DNA of 64,000 nt from Planctomycetes bacterium syqfu (GCA_020974905.1 CP087563.1:2480001-2544000); one strand, 5' to 3'. Shown: positions 41,551 through 51,165, counted from the stretch's first letter. Notes: generated by a model from the sequence alone, not told the origin. Translations and numbers: made by a program.

Positions 41551-43463
41551 CCAAACAAAAGCCCAGAATCATTCTCATTACAGATCCTGACTGTGAAGAT
41601 GCATTGAAATGGCTTGATCGGCATGACTGGTGTCGGGGGGTGATTGTCCCACTTGATACGTCGGCTGAAGGTCTTGAATCGCTGATCAACCGACCTTGGG
41701 AAATCATCTGTCAGATGCCCGGCCATCCACAGACATTGGCCTTTCAATATGAATATCTGAAAAAACCTTTGCCGGACATCAAAACGTTATTACATCGAGC
41801 ATACGAAACACTGGGCGATCGCATGCACTGGTTGGGACTCGTCGAAGAAGACTCCAGTGGCGTGGCTTTCCCTCAGGCACTGTTACGTGAAAAACCCACG
41901 ACGCACGCCCAGGCCTATGCCATGCTCAAGCAACGTTTGCATGAAGGATTGGAACCCGCATCTGAATTGCCTGAAATACAGCTAAGTGCAACAGTAGGCT
42001 TTGCCATGAATCTGCATGCGCATGCCGCCACGGGCGTATCACATTTGACGCTGGAACGAACCAATGATGATGTCGATGATTTACAGACCGGGATTGCGTT
42101 TTGTCGTGGTGCAGCCAAGCAATATCAGGTGCCAACATGGGGGATTGATTTTTCATTGTGGTGGGGTGCGATTGTCGGGCCCGGCTATCTCGTTCAGAAG
42201 TTGCCAGCTTCATATCATCGGCGCAACCTCTTTATTGCTGCATTCTCCGGCGCCCAGGCATTAATCATGGAAGGGATGGCACGCGGTAAAGACTGCGTGA
42301 ACCCGGACAATCCACCAGCTATCGCAAAAGCCGTTGAGCAAGTCGGTACGTTCTTTGGTCACTTTGATCCGGGCAAGGTTCAAACGCCTGTCGCTGTGAT
42401 GCTCCCCGAAGATCATGGCTGGATGACACGCCCTTATTGGCAGGGAACACGCACGATGTGTTCCTATGCCCATGTCCCCTGCCGACCAGGTGATCGTGGG
42501 ATCGACGGCTTCTTTGGCACCGCCTTTCCTGGAAGTCCCTGTGCCATGGACCCATTCCCATTTGGCAGTTACCAAAGCAATGATCCACCCGCAACGCCGT
42601 TTGGTCTTTCATGCATTGGCCCGGACTTTGTCCCGACACCTGCTGATATTTTTGATGCGGCCCCCTACATTCCTTTTGGCCGATTTCATGATCGAGCACA
42701 AGCAAAAACAACATTCACAGAACAGAACATTGATCCCGCCCCCTATCGTCCGATGGCCACGTCGCGATGGGGAGACATCTTCGATGTGCTGACAACCGAT
42801 GTCACGTTGGATCTGATAAACGAGTATCCCGTACTTGTGCTATTGGGTGCCATCGAATTGACAGATGAACTGAACACAAAATTTCTTCGCTATGTTCATG
42901 CGGGTGGCAAGTTGGTTTTGTCAGCTGGTGTTGCCACGCCACAACACAGCCAACTCATCGGTATGGACCTTGAGCCGGAATTGCGAATGGGTCGAGCCTG
43001 GTCGTGGGACGGGCAACCGCATGTGCATGAGCCTTTCCGGTATCTTCCAGCAAAGTTGCATCCGCAAACACTGTGTATTGCAAAGACCAATTGTGGTCAA
43101 CCCCTTGTGGCCTGTCATTCCATCGGCCAAGGTCAGGCTTGGACGACGACCGTCCCATGGTTCCAGGGTGTTCATACCGACCATCTTGATTTATGCGTGC
43201 GGTTGTGGGATCACGTGATCAGTCAGGTCCAACCCGTGCATGTGGAAGGTTTGCCGGTGCAGTGGGTCACCGCGGTCGTTGATGATGCGATGCATGTCCT
43301 GGTGGTCAATCACGACCCGACACCCTGGCAAGGTTGCGTGACTGTCAACCGTGATCTGAGTACCGCAATAAGTCTAATGGACAATCAATCACTGAAGATT
43401 GAAAACAACCAAATCTCATTGAGCATCCCTGCATACGATCTGGCAATCATCAAGGCTCAATGA
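41547..43463 (+). CDS. Uncharacterised 638-residue protein, possible GH42-like glycosidase
   Basis: Its ATG overlaps the stop of the GH20 gene (ATGA), so it is coupled to it. No signal peptide. The first ~280 residues may form a barrel (WGIDFSLWWGAIVGPGYLVQ, NLFIAAFSGAQALIMEGMA). Residues ~400-480 (YPVLVLLGAIELTDELNTKF, YVHAGGKLVLSAGVA) resemble the GATase-like trimerisation domain of GH42 and related proteins. A short beta domain ends it (DAMHVLVVNHDPTPWQG). I do not recognise a named family and did not find an assured catalytic pair. Operon position suggests action on the same glycan. Confidence 0.6.
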   Translation: MTKQKPRIILITDPDCEDALKWLDRHDWCRGVIVPLDTSAEGLESLINRPWEIICQMPGHPQTLAFQYEYLKKPLPDIKTLLHRAYETLGDRMHWLGLVEEDSSGVAFPQALLREKPTTHAQAYAMLKQRLHEGLEPASELPEIQLSATVGFAMNLHAHAATGVSHLTLERTNDDVDDLQTGIAFCRGAAKQYQVPTWGIDFSLWWGAIVGPGYLVQKLPASYHRRNLFIAAFSGAQALIMEGMARGKDCVNPDNPPAIAKAVEQVGTFFGHFDPGKVQTPVAVMLPEDHGWMTRPYWQGTRTMCSYAHVPCRPGDRGIDGFFGTAFPGSPCAMDPFPFGSYQSNDPPATPFGLSCIGPDFVPTPADIFDAAPYIPFGRFHDRAQAKTTFTEQNIDPAPYRPMATSRWGDIFDVLTTDVTLDLINEYPVLVLLGAIELTDELNTKFLRYVHAGGKLVLSAGVATPQHSQLIGMDLEPELRMGRAWSWDGQPHVHEPFRYLPAKLHPQTLCIAKTNCGQPLVACHSIGQGQAWTTTVPWFQGVHTDHLDLCVRLWDHVISQVQPVHVEGLPVQWVTAVVDDAMHVLVVNHDPTPWQGCVTVNRDLSTAISLMDNQSLKIENNQISLSIPAYDLAIIKAQ

Positions 43464-43582
43464 TGCAAACATGCCAGAGGACATGGATTGGATCAAACGT
43501 CCATCTTCACAGCAGAGGGTTTTCAGTTTGATCCTTGATCGTCCTAAAATGGAATCACTGAAAAAAAGTCAAGTCCAGGCGG

Positions 43583-44692
43583 TCATTCATACCTGCCATA
43601 CTTATCCAGCAATTCAATGATCCATTGATAGGTCTGCCAACTGACATCCGGCGGGACGGAGTGGTCGGAATGATAAGCGTAACCATGGGTGGCCATACCA
43701 GCTGCAAGTTTGCTGCGGACTTCTTCTTCCACTTCGTCTCTGTCATTGCGACTGGCGACGGTCATGTCGATGTTGCCAAAAAAGGACAGACGATCACCAT
43801 AGCGTGGTGCCAGATCGCGTACGTCCATGTAGGCCTTGGCTTCCATGGGTTGCAGACAGTCATAGCCATTTTCGACAAAGCTATCCAGTAGCGGCCTGAC
43901 ATCACCATCGGTGTGATAGATCAGTTTAAGCCCTTTTTCATGGGCAAAACGTACTAATCGTTGATGGTCGGCCTGGATCAACTGGCGATACATCGCTGGA
44001 GAAAAAAACGGCCCACTGTTGTAACCGACATCCCCAAACAGCCACATGGCATCGGCACGCGAACCTTTGTCCAGAAGGATCTGCCACTCGTTGATAATTA
44101 GGTCGGTATACGTTGCGGACATGTCGATAACCCAATCGGCATCTTCGGCCATGGCCATCAAGAGCACCTCGTCGCCAACGAGTTGTCGCATGGCTTCGAA
44201 GGATTCAATCCCGCATATAGCGCAGAACTTTTCCTGGCGATCCTGCTCACGCCATGTTTCAAGCGTCTTGTCCAGATTCCCTGCGATACTCGGTTGAGCC
44301 TTAAGCAGAGCAGGCTTGTACACGTCTCGCCAACGCTGGGCACCATCACAATCAAAGGCGATGTGTTCGGGCGTACCCCATTTATCTTTCCACACGCGCT
44401 GAACCTGCCCCATACTGTCCTTGATCACACGTGTCTTTTCGTCTTCTTCAAGCACTTGCTCCTGGCCGGGAAACGGTCGGGGCCAGACAAAGACAACTTG
44501 CGCCACATCACTGCCCAACGCCTGTAACGCAGCATCGGCATCACCGACGAAACCCTCCATGTTCCAACGGGCAAGGGTTTCAGGCCAATAGCCATCGTGA
44601 CGCGGTATGCGATCGTGATCCTTGCGTTCAAGCATACGCGTCATGCGCTGTCGGCTGGTGAGTTGGGTAACAGATGATGTGGAACTGGTCAT
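43583..44692 (-). CDS. Uroporphyrinogen decarboxylase (URO-D) family protein
   Basis: A 369-residue URO-D superfamily barrel. Motifs: IPRHDGYWPETL near the N-terminus, WLFGDVGYNSGPFFSPAMYR, IYHTDGDVRPLLDSF and FFGNIDMTV. The HTDGD segment is typical of the methyltransferase-like branch and not of true HemE. The real role in heme is therefore unlikely; such proteins are common next to AraC regulators and PhyH proteins in PVC bacteria, and their substrates are mostly unknown. It starts 22 bases after the PhyH gene on the same strand and forms an operon with it. Confidence 0.83.
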   Translation of the reverse strand: MTSSTSSVTQLTSRQRMTRMLERKDHDRIPRHDGYWPETLARWNMEGFVGDADAALQALGSDVAQVVFVWPRPFPGQEQVLEEDEKTRVIKDSMGQVQRVWKDKWGTPEHIAFDCDGAQRWRDVYKPALLKAQPSIAGNLDKTLETWREQDRQEKFCAICGIESFEAMRQLVGDEVLLMAMAEDADWVIDMSATYTDLIINEWQILLDKGSRADAMWLFGDVGYNSGPFFSPAMYRQLIQADHQRLVRFAHEKGLKLIYHTDGDVRPLLDSFVENGYDCLQPMEAKAYMDVRDLAPRYGDRLSFFGNIDMTVASRNDRDEVEEEVRSKLAAGMATHGYAYHSDHSVPPDVSWQTYQWIIELLDKYGRYE

Positions 44693-44714
44693 GAATTTCC
44701 CTTAAAAACAGCGT

Positions 44715-45686
44715 TTATTCGCCCCATCGCGCGGTGACGGGACGATGTATATGTTCACGACGTAATTGTGAAAAAGCCGATGCGCTGGTGAGAACCTGCT
44801 CCGGTCGTTGACGGCTGCGAACCAGAAAATCAGCTTCCGGCGGATAACAGGCAGGCGGAATATAGTCCGGATCAGACGCGTCACTGCCATGCGGCAACAA
44901 CTCATCGGCTAATCGCGAGATCGGCGCGTTGGTCGGTAAAGCTGCACTTTGATACCGTAAATCCATCGACCAGCGCACGCCATCGGTCTTGTTCTCAAAA
45001 CTCACATGCGGCGTGCGATTGTGCAACAGCAACGCCCCACCCTTGGGCACCGGGCAACACACAGGCTTGTGTTCGGTTGGCAAGTTCTCTTCATCAATCA
45101 CAAGGTAACCGGCGTCGGCATCTTTGTGGTGTGGTAACACCTTGCCTTGATGTGCACGCGGAATTACCCAAAGACAACCGTTGTCCGCATCCGTATCCAC
45201 CAACGGGATCCAGATCGTCAACACCAGCCCGTTATCACAGAACGGCTCAAAGTAACCCGAGTCCTGATGCCAAGGCACCGCACCGTAGTTGTAATGTGGA
45301 ATCTTGGGACGCAGACGGTATACACTCGAAGCAATAATCTCCGGCCCGGTGAATGCTTCAACCGTATCCAGCAGATTCGTATTACAAATCAGATTGAAAA
45401 ACGCAGGACCACTCAATGAGCCATTCCAAATGGCACGGGCAACCTTGTCGCTGTGACGACTGATGCAAGCAAGGCGATGAGCAAAATCCTGCGTCTCATA
45501 CAACTCCGGCAGTTTGCCCTGAGCGTAAAGCTCACGAGCCTGTTGATCCACTTGCTCCTGAATCTCCGCGATGACTGGATTCAAGTCAGTCGGGTCAAAA
45601 AGATTCTCAAGCACCAGGTAGCCTTCATCTAAAAAGGCCTGCTTCTGATCGGACGAAATGGTCAAACGAGCGGGTGACTTCTGCAT
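44715..45686 (-). CDS. Phytanoyl-CoA dioxygenase (PhyH) family Fe(II)/2-oxoglutarate enzyme
   Basis: A 323-residue PhyH-type dioxygenase. The 2-His-1-carboxylate iron triad is visible: His140 and Asp142 in VPWHQDSG, and His227 in NRTPHVS; an Arg soon after (VRWSMDLRY) should bind 2-oxoglutarate. It needs oxygen, in contrast to the glycyl-radical operon elsewhere in the window. It is the first gene of a two-gene minus operon with the URO-D family protein and diverges from an AraC regulator. The substrate is unknown. Confidence 0.88.
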   Translation of the reverse strand: MQKSPARLTISSDQKQAFLDEGYLVLENLFDPTDLNPVIAEIQEQVDQQARELYAQGKLPELYETQDFAHRLACISRHSDKVARAIWNGSLSGPAFFNLICNTNLLDTVEAFTGPEIIASSVYRLRPKIPHYNYGAVPWHQDSGYFEPFCDNGLVLTIWIPLVDTDADNGCLWVIPRAHQGKVLPHHKDADAGYLVIDEENLPTEHKPVCCPVPKGGALLLHNRTPHVSFENKTDGVRWSMDLRYQSAALPTNAPISRLADELLPHGSDASDPDYIPPACYPPEADFLVRSRQRPEQVLTSASAFSQLRREHIHRPVTARWGE

Positions 45687-45789
45687 GTTTCATGCCCTCT
45701 GGCTAGTGGTTAAAATTGACTTCTTACATGAGGTATAGACAATTATTCACTGATAAAAAGAAATAACAATTGGATAGAATGGTAAATAA

Positions 45790-46572
45790 GTGGTCAATAT
45801 TGAAACCTTACCTGCCAATGCAATGTGCAAGATGCAACTTGACACCCCACCAGAGATCGCCTTTGCCGCCGTTGCAACCCATGGTCAATCCAGCAGACGA
45901 GACAGCTATGCTCTGCCGAATCTCTGGGCCATTCATCTTTATCTTGCACCAGCACAATTCACGGTGATGGGACAAAGCTACAGCTTACAGCCAGGCGACG
46001 TGAGTCTAACGCCCCAAGGACAGCGTTCGACCTATGACTGGCCTGATACCTGCCGTTTGTTATGTGCTCATTTTCAATTCCCGCAACGCGACTGTAGCGA
46101 CGACTACCCCATGCCCATCGTCATCTCGGTACGTGATGATCTTGGCCGATGGCGTGACCAGATGGAGACGATCGTAGCCGCCGGACAGACGACGAAAGCA
46201 TCTGCAATTCTTTGGACATTGTTATGGGAATTACATGACCGTGGTGCTCGGGATAACCCTTTAACTGATCCACTCCTTGAACGTGCCATGCAATGGATCG
46301 AATTACACTTGGACCGACAGTTTCACATGACCGAGTTGGCAAAGGCAATAAACATCTCGCAGGCCTATTTGGGGCGATTGTTTCGCAAGTATCATGCGTG
46401 TTCGATCATCTCCTACGTACAGACGCGTCGCGCCCAACGAGCTCGCCACCTACTCGAACACACCACCCAGCCAGCGAAGGTCATTGCATCACAAATTGGC
46501 CTTCCGGACCTGCAAAGACTCAACAAACTTCTGCGTCAAGTCTATGGCCACGGACCTCGATGGTTCAGATGA
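45790..46572 (+). CDS. AraC-family transcription regulator
   Basis: A 260-residue AraC protein. The N-terminal ~150 residues form a cupin-like sensor (AIHLYLAPAQFTVMGQSYSL, PGDVSLTPQGQRSTYDW). The C-terminal helices (MTELAKAINISQAYLGRLF, then QTRRAQRARHLLEHT) bind DNA; the second HTH is shorter and less canonical (IASQIGLPDLQRLNKLLRQ). The start is uncertain: GTG 45790 is the longest, and ATG codons follow at ~45823 and 45832. It diverges from the PhyH/URO-D operon over about 100 bases and is its likely regulator. Confidence 0.83.
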   Translation: MVNIETLPANAMCKMQLDTPPEIAFAAVATHGQSSRRDSYALPNLWAIHLYLAPAQFTVMGQSYSLQPGDVSLTPQGQRSTYDWPDTCRLLCAHFQFPQRDCSDDYPMPIVISVRDDLGRWRDQMETIVAAGQTTKASAILWTLLWELHDRGARDNPLTDPLLERAMQWIELHLDRQFHMTELAKAINISQAYLGRLFRKYHACSIISYVQTRRAQRARHLLEHTTQPAKVIASQIGLPDLQRLNKLLRQVYGHGPRWFR

Positions 46573-46769
46573 AACGACCAGCCTCACAGCGATAGCGATG
46601 TTGAATTCAGTGTCAGAAAACCACCTTTTAGCTGAAAATGGCTTTAAACTGGAAGTGCACAAGGGAATGGATTTCTTCTTTAGTTTAGGTGAAGGTTGCT
46701 GATTGCTACTCGATTCGATGGTTGTGTTTACGTCACGAGCGGATTGAGCAAGCCATTAACACAGCAATC

Positions 46770-46950
46770 AGCTGAGCCGTCACGTTGCTGATCATCGCAG
46801 TGTCCGTCGTGGCGGCGTTCCTTGAAATCCATCCGTCCCAGGATGGTAATGGGCGTCTTTCCCGCATCCTGACCACCTTACTGCTGATGAAACTGGGTAT
46901 GCCTATGTACGCCACAGCTCGATGGAAAGCGTCATCAGCGATTGGCCATT
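46770..46950 (+). pseudogene. Fic-family protein fragment, frameshifted
   Basis: One frame reads LLIIAVSVVAAFLEIHPSQD then GNGRLSRILTTLLL, the Fic active-site motif HPFxDGNGRxxR (with Ser for Phe). It then continues in another frame as GYAYVRHSSMESVIS, which matches the next segment of Fic proteins of the FLEIHPFQDGNGRLSR type. The rest of the gene is missing on both sides; transposase debris begins at ~46955. It is a dead fragment, probably carried or cut by the insertion element. Confidence 0.75.
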
Positions 46951-46954
46951 GTGT

Positions 46955-47687
46955 AACTCATGCGGCAACGGAATTGGAGTGCTGCTGTGGCTGCCAAGCG
47001 TTTTGTGGTGCATCCCAACACGATCCGCAAATGGATCAGGGCTATCGATGGACGAGAAAATGCCCAATCACTTCTGCCTCAGATATCCTGGAACCGCATG
47101 GATGATGCAGTTCGTTGGACTGTGCATGAATTACGACAGTTGTGTCCCGAGCCTGAAATGGGCACTCGAACCATTGCTCTGCAAATGGTTCGCTCGGGCA
47201 TTCAAATCAGTCGGAGATCTGTCCAGCGCATCCTGCGCGAATCTAAACCGAAAAAGCTCAGAAAAACCAGTATGTGTTGGCCCAAATTGAATCCAGCAAA
47301 AGGCGTTGAGCCTTATCATCTGCTTACACCTTCGGTCCCCAATCAAACTTGGTACACGGACATTATGACATTCCGCGTGCTTTGGACCACTTATTCGGCA
47401 GTCGCCATTCTTGACGGAGCAAGCAGAAAGCTACTGTGTCTTCGTGCATACCGCAACAACGCATTAACCAATACCAGGCTTGGTACAACACCGCGCGTCC
47501 ACACCAGGCACTCAATGGCCTGACGCCCGAAGAAGCCTAGTACGCAGTTCTACCTGCGGAACCGATTCCGATCAGGTCTGTTGATTGTCCTTCCTGCACT
47601 CCCCACGTCCGAGTTCAACGCAGCCGATTCGGTAGCGATGCTAATCTACCGGTGATCAAAATCACTGTGCACCGTCTTGCTGCGTAA
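46955..47687 (+). pseudogene. IS3-like transposase remnant A
   Basis: The frame begins MRQRNWSAAVAAKRFVVHPN (helix-turn-helix start), runs through RPSVQRIL-like repeats to NQTWYTDIMTF with the first DDE Asp, then is interrupted: it jumps to the C-terminal YQAWYNTARPHQALNGLTPE in another frame, so the middle of the catalytic domain is deleted. An in-frame TAG (47538-47540) replaces the expected codon after PEEA, after which the coding sense continues to a TAA at 47687 through the repeat shared with 32154. It closely resembles remnant B at 57033. The element is inactive. Confidence 0.82.
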
Positions 47688-47708
47688 GAACCCGATCAAA
47701 ATCCACAT
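47598..47708 (+). repeat. Repeat copy 2 (transposase tail), shared with 32154-32265
   Basis: About 110 bases, nearly identical to 32154-32265 and extending ~20 bases past the stop codon (AACCTGATCAGAAT versus AACCCGATCAAAAT). It encodes HVRVQRSRFGSDANLPV then IKITVHRLAA. It marks two insertions of related elements 15 kb apart. Confidence 0.75.
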
Positions 47709-47866
47709 ATCCACTGAACAAAGCAATCCAATGTGAATACTGCTGCATGCGCATTACGTGTTTATTGAACGGAATTAAGCGTAATCAGGCGCTTCAAAGG
47801 TGACGAAAACGTGTCAAACCAGCGCAACAATCTGCTGTGCCGCTACAAACTACTTCTAAATACCTA

Positions 47867-49825
47867 TTACGGAATCCGACTTAGTAGGTATACCCACTCA
47901 AGTGCTGGTCGACGATGCCCTCGACGCACGACACGTAGAGTAAGCGGTGAGCCGTCGCTAGTAAGTGTGATATCCCGTGTTTCCCAAGAGTCAGTCTCGA
48001 TAATTAATGATGCCAAGGTATCATCGTTCTCCTGAACAAGTATTTGGCCTTCCCCATAACAAGAGATCCGGATGATCTTGTTACCAATCTGAGAGGGAGT
48101 CAGTGAATATTCAAAAAATGTTTCAGCTTCTCGATAACATCGCTGGTCAGTCATTCGTGCAAAGCTACCATGCGTGTGCTTTCGGAGATTGTGTGATTCA
48201 CCGGGATAGCCCGTAAAAATGTAATCCTCCAGTTTGTCTAACTGTTCTCGCTCAAGCCCAGGCAGCAATCGCCGGACAGTGCGTTCAAGGTGAAAAGCCC
48301 AACGCAATTCCTTGGTGAACCTTTCTATGCGCAGCGGGGTGTCGCATAGCCAGTCTGATCCATATTTCACAGCTAAAGCCTGGCCACATTCACATAAAGT
48401 ATCGCAAGTAGAATAAAAGGGTGATTCAGGAAGTTTTTTTTCTATAGTCTTAATATATTCCAATATGGTAGTTGCAAGTAACAAATAAACTTGTGCAAAA
48501 TCGCATAATTTTTCCAGCCCCGAGTTCAGTAACAGATCATTAGGAGCTAAAACTTGAACTTGCTCCTTGATTTGGCGTAATTTCATAAGCGCTGTGCTAC
48601 GTTCTTCGATTATGTCCTTTCGTGTCGGTGTGATATCCTGATCCAAAATTGCCCATTCCAGGTCACAGTGATGCAGGCTGTGGTTTGGACGAAACAGATA
48701 GAACAGCATAAACCGTTGCGCATATTCAAGTCCACCAAATGGTACTTGAAAAGTCAGATTGCCGTTGACGTAATTTATATGGAGAGATAAATCTAGAAGC
48801 TTCAGTAATAATTCAGCGAGTAAGCGCGGTTGCTCGCTGATATCAGAGAGCCTGTTTTCCAGAAAGCTGGCAGCATCAAGACGTGAATCATGACAGAGAG
48901 CGATAAACAGTTCTACATTATGGCGATTCGGACCAATCATCGCACTCCGTCCATTTCGATCAATTCTCGCTACGACGGTCTTGATCCCCAGTGATCGCAC
49001 CTTATCAAGACGTTCACGAAAGTATTCAGGTGTGACAACGGGGAACTCTAAGCTACCGCCATAAAATTCACCACTGATACTGAATTCTGCTCTGGTCTGT
49101 CTTGCAGGAAATTGTTCCAATTCGGGATTTACCGGCAGGAAGGGGTTCCAGTCGAAAGGATCAGTCTTGAGCATGACCTGAACGTCGGTAGGCATCTGCT
49201 TAATGATACGACGCGTGATCGCATAATCTTCAGCGTTTGGAGAAAAAGGGCGAATGACCAGTGTTTTACCATATTCAGTACATACGCCGTAAACTGTACG
49301 AATCAACCAATCAAGGCACTGTTCGGCCAACCAATCATTGTCGAAACGAGTGAAAACAGAATACGAAACTTCTGTCAATGTTAAGACAATCGTGTCAACT
49401 TCAGGAACAGCTTTAAAGAATTGTGCGTACTTGTCTTTTACAAAATCAGTGAGTATGGGATGCGCCAAGTTTATATCGCCACGCGATGTTGCTAATTCAG
49501 GATAGACTTCCAATATATTGGAAGGAACCCACAATTCGTGAGACCATACGGACGTCTCACCATTACGCGATTTGATTTTTCCAAATAGCTGACGCATCGA
49601 TTCAACAACATCGGAACGATGCTCTTTATAATTATTGAGTTTACTGAGTACCGAGTATTGCACCCAATCGTCAATGCCTCCATTGGAGGGCATTCCATGA
49701 CGTTTTTCTGTGGATTCGTGACACAGCTCCAATCCATTATAATCCAAATGATCAAGCTGGCGGACCATTTCTGTCACGTAATAGTGATCATACATAAACG
49801 CGTGATTAATCGACAATAAAATTCT
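47867..49825 (-). CDS. Large uncharacterised protein, possible glycosidase barrel
   Basis: A 652-residue protein when started at ATG 49825 (MRILLSINHAFMYDHYYVTE); the frame is open to 49906 but that extension runs through a pentanucleotide repeat and reads poorly. No signal peptide. The first ~330 residues have the feel of a TIM barrel acting on sugars (DTIVLTLTEVSYSVFTRFDN, LVIRPFSPNAEDYA, VQVMLKTDPFDWNPF, VVARIDRNGRSA), reminiscent of GH67/GH115-like alpha-glucuronidases, but I cannot place it. The C-terminal half is helical, with a final beta domain. It lies downstream of three beta-helix genes on the same strand, after ~120 bases. Confidence 0.6.
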   Translation of the reverse strand, partial: RILLSINHAFMYDHYYVTEMVRQLDHLDYNGLELCHESTEKRHGMPSNGGIDDWVQYSVLSKLNNYKEHRSDVVESMRQLFGKIKSRNGETSVWSHELWVPSNILEVYPELATSRGDINLAHPILTDFVKDKYAQFFKAVPEVDTIVLTLTEVSYSVFTRFDNDWLAEQCLDWLIRTVYGVCTEYGKTLVIRPFSPNAEDYAITRRIIKQMPTDVQVMLKTDPFDWNPFLPVNPELEQFPARQTRAEFSISGEFYGGSLEFPVVTPEYFRERLDKVRSLGIKTVVARIDRNGRSAMIGPNRHNVELFIALCHDSRLDAASFLENRLSDISEQPRLLAELLLKLLDLSLHINYVNGNLTFQVPFGGLEYAQRFMLFYLFRPNHSLHHCDLEWAILDQDITPTRKDIIEERSTALMKLRQIKEQVQVLAPNDLLLNSGLEKLCDFAQVYLLLATTILEYIKTIEKKLPESPFYSTCDTLCECGQALAVKYGSDWLCDTPLRIERFTKELRWAFHLERTVRRLLPGLEREQLDKLEDYIFTGYPGESHNLRKHTHGSFARMTDQRCYREAETFFEYSLTPSQIGNKIIRISCYGEGQILVQENDDTLASLIIETDSWETRDITLTSDGSPLTLRVVRRGHRRPALEWVYLLSRIP

Positions 49826-49895
49826 CATAAAAGCTTGACTCAAAAACACTCTCACACAAACAGGATATTCAGTCACAAAAAATCTAAATAATGCT

Positions 49896-49915
49896 ATGCA
49901 ATGCAATGCAATGCA
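49896..49915. repeat. Pentanucleotide repeat (ATGCA)4
   Basis: Four tandem ATGCA units lie about 70 bases upstream of the preferred start of the 652-residue gene. Slippage here would change promoter or leader spacing, or shift the frame if an upstream start were used. Confidence 0.6.
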
Positions 49916-49947
49916 AGAGAAATAGGCACTGACTCAACAACCTCAAA

Positions 49948-51165
49948 TCATTGCTGAGGAAATGTAATATTATAGTTCACCATGGGCCTTTGCTTATAAA
50001 ATTGAATATCAAGGTTTGGTGTTATGGTTTGTAATTGTTGTAGATTAGCTGCGGTGTTTAAAGTAAGTGTAGAAGAGCCACTTGGGGGAAGTCCAATTTT
50101 TGCATCAGACATGTCTATATTACAAGTGTTAGAAAAATAAATATAGCCATCAGGTGCAGTTGTTTGTGTCAAATTACTTGAAAAATAAACTTCCTTACTG
50201 ATATTATTTTTGACAGTTACATTATCAAATAAGATTGAAACAGGATCTGATCCGGTTTGAGTTAAATAGCTGAAGTTAAAATTAATTCCAGATCCGTCAT
50301 TGCCTTCAACTAGACTATTTCGAATGATAATGTTGGACAAGAGGCATGATACATCATTCGGCGTAAAGTCGATACCTGACTTGGGTGATGCCCCAACAGT
50401 GTTACTGAATGTGCAATTTTCAATCGTTAGATTGTCAACACTAACAATGCCAATGCCTTGGCGATAATGACTTTCACAAACAACATCACGTATTAAAACA
50501 TTTGAGCTAAAGCCAGGAAAACCAATGTAGTGTGGGTAGCCAGAACGACGCCAGGAACCTGACCCGATATAAATACCATCGCCACCACTTTCTTTGAGTG
50601 TTAGACCTTCAACGGTCACATTATCGCTTCCAAGGATTGTCAAGGTATGTCGCCATTTAGCATATGGTGTTTGGTAAGAACCAGTTGCATACTCTGATCG
50701 GCGCATCTGAAAGGTCGCGCCATAACCTTTTAAATGAACATTTCTACAATCACGCATGGTAAACAAAGCGTCAGCAACGCCTGTAAATGAACCTTGGCGT
50801 GAAATGATGACGACGCCATTTTCAAATACGATTTGAAGATCACTACGTAAAAATATTGGGTCGACATGCCAATCCGAACTCATTTTGGGGACAACAAGAA
50901 CAGCAACGCCTGAGTCAATGGCATCTTGAAGATACGTCGTTGCGTTGGCTGAATCAAAACCCCACCATGCAGCGCTTGCGATACCCCGCTGTCCATTATT
51001 AACTTCCGTGACAGCTGTAAGATTTGCTTGGGTAATCGTAGGGTCTCTAAGAAAATCATGAACCGACATGTCCGCAACAGCTTGTCCCATGCAGTTGTTA
51101 TGAGAAAATAAAAGTATAAAATATACGATTAATAACATTATATTTAATTTCACAATTAGATCCAT
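49948..51165 (-). CDS. Secreted parallel beta-helix protein (paralogue 1)
   Basis: A 405-residue secreted protein with an N-terminal hydrophobic segment (LNIMLLIVYFILLFSHNNCMG) as signal peptide. The mature part is a right-handed parallel beta-helix of the pectate-lyase-like type: FLRSDLQIVFENGVVI at the N-cap, then SDNVTVEGLTLKESGGDGIYIG, VDNLTIENCTFSN and further coils. Such folds include lyases and glycosidases of pectin, alginate and carrageenan-like polymers, and also GH110-like alpha-galactosidases. No catalytic residues were assigned, though the GGDGIYIG segment, conserved in all three paralogues, is a candidate site. It is the last of three tandem paralogues. Confidence 0.82.
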   Translation of the reverse strand: MDLIVKLNIMLLIVYFILLFSHNNCMGQAVADMSVHDFLRDPTITQANLTAVTEVNNGQRGIASAAWWGFDSANATTYLQDAIDSGVAVLVVPKMSSDWHVDPIFLRSDLQIVFENGVVIISRQGSFTGVADALFTMRDCRNVHLKGYGATFQMRRSEYATGSYQTPYAKWRHTLTILGSDNVTVEGLTLKESGGDGIYIGSGSWRRSGYPHYIGFPGFSSNVLIRDVVCESHYRQGIGIVSVDNLTIENCTFSNTVGASPKSGIDFTPNDVSCLLSNIIIRNSLVEGNDGSGINFNFSYLTQTGSDPVSILFDNVTVKNNISKEVYFSSNLTQTTAPDGYIYFSNTCNIDMSDAKIGLPPSGSSTLTLNTAANLQQLQTITPNLDIQFYKQRPMVNYNITFPQQ

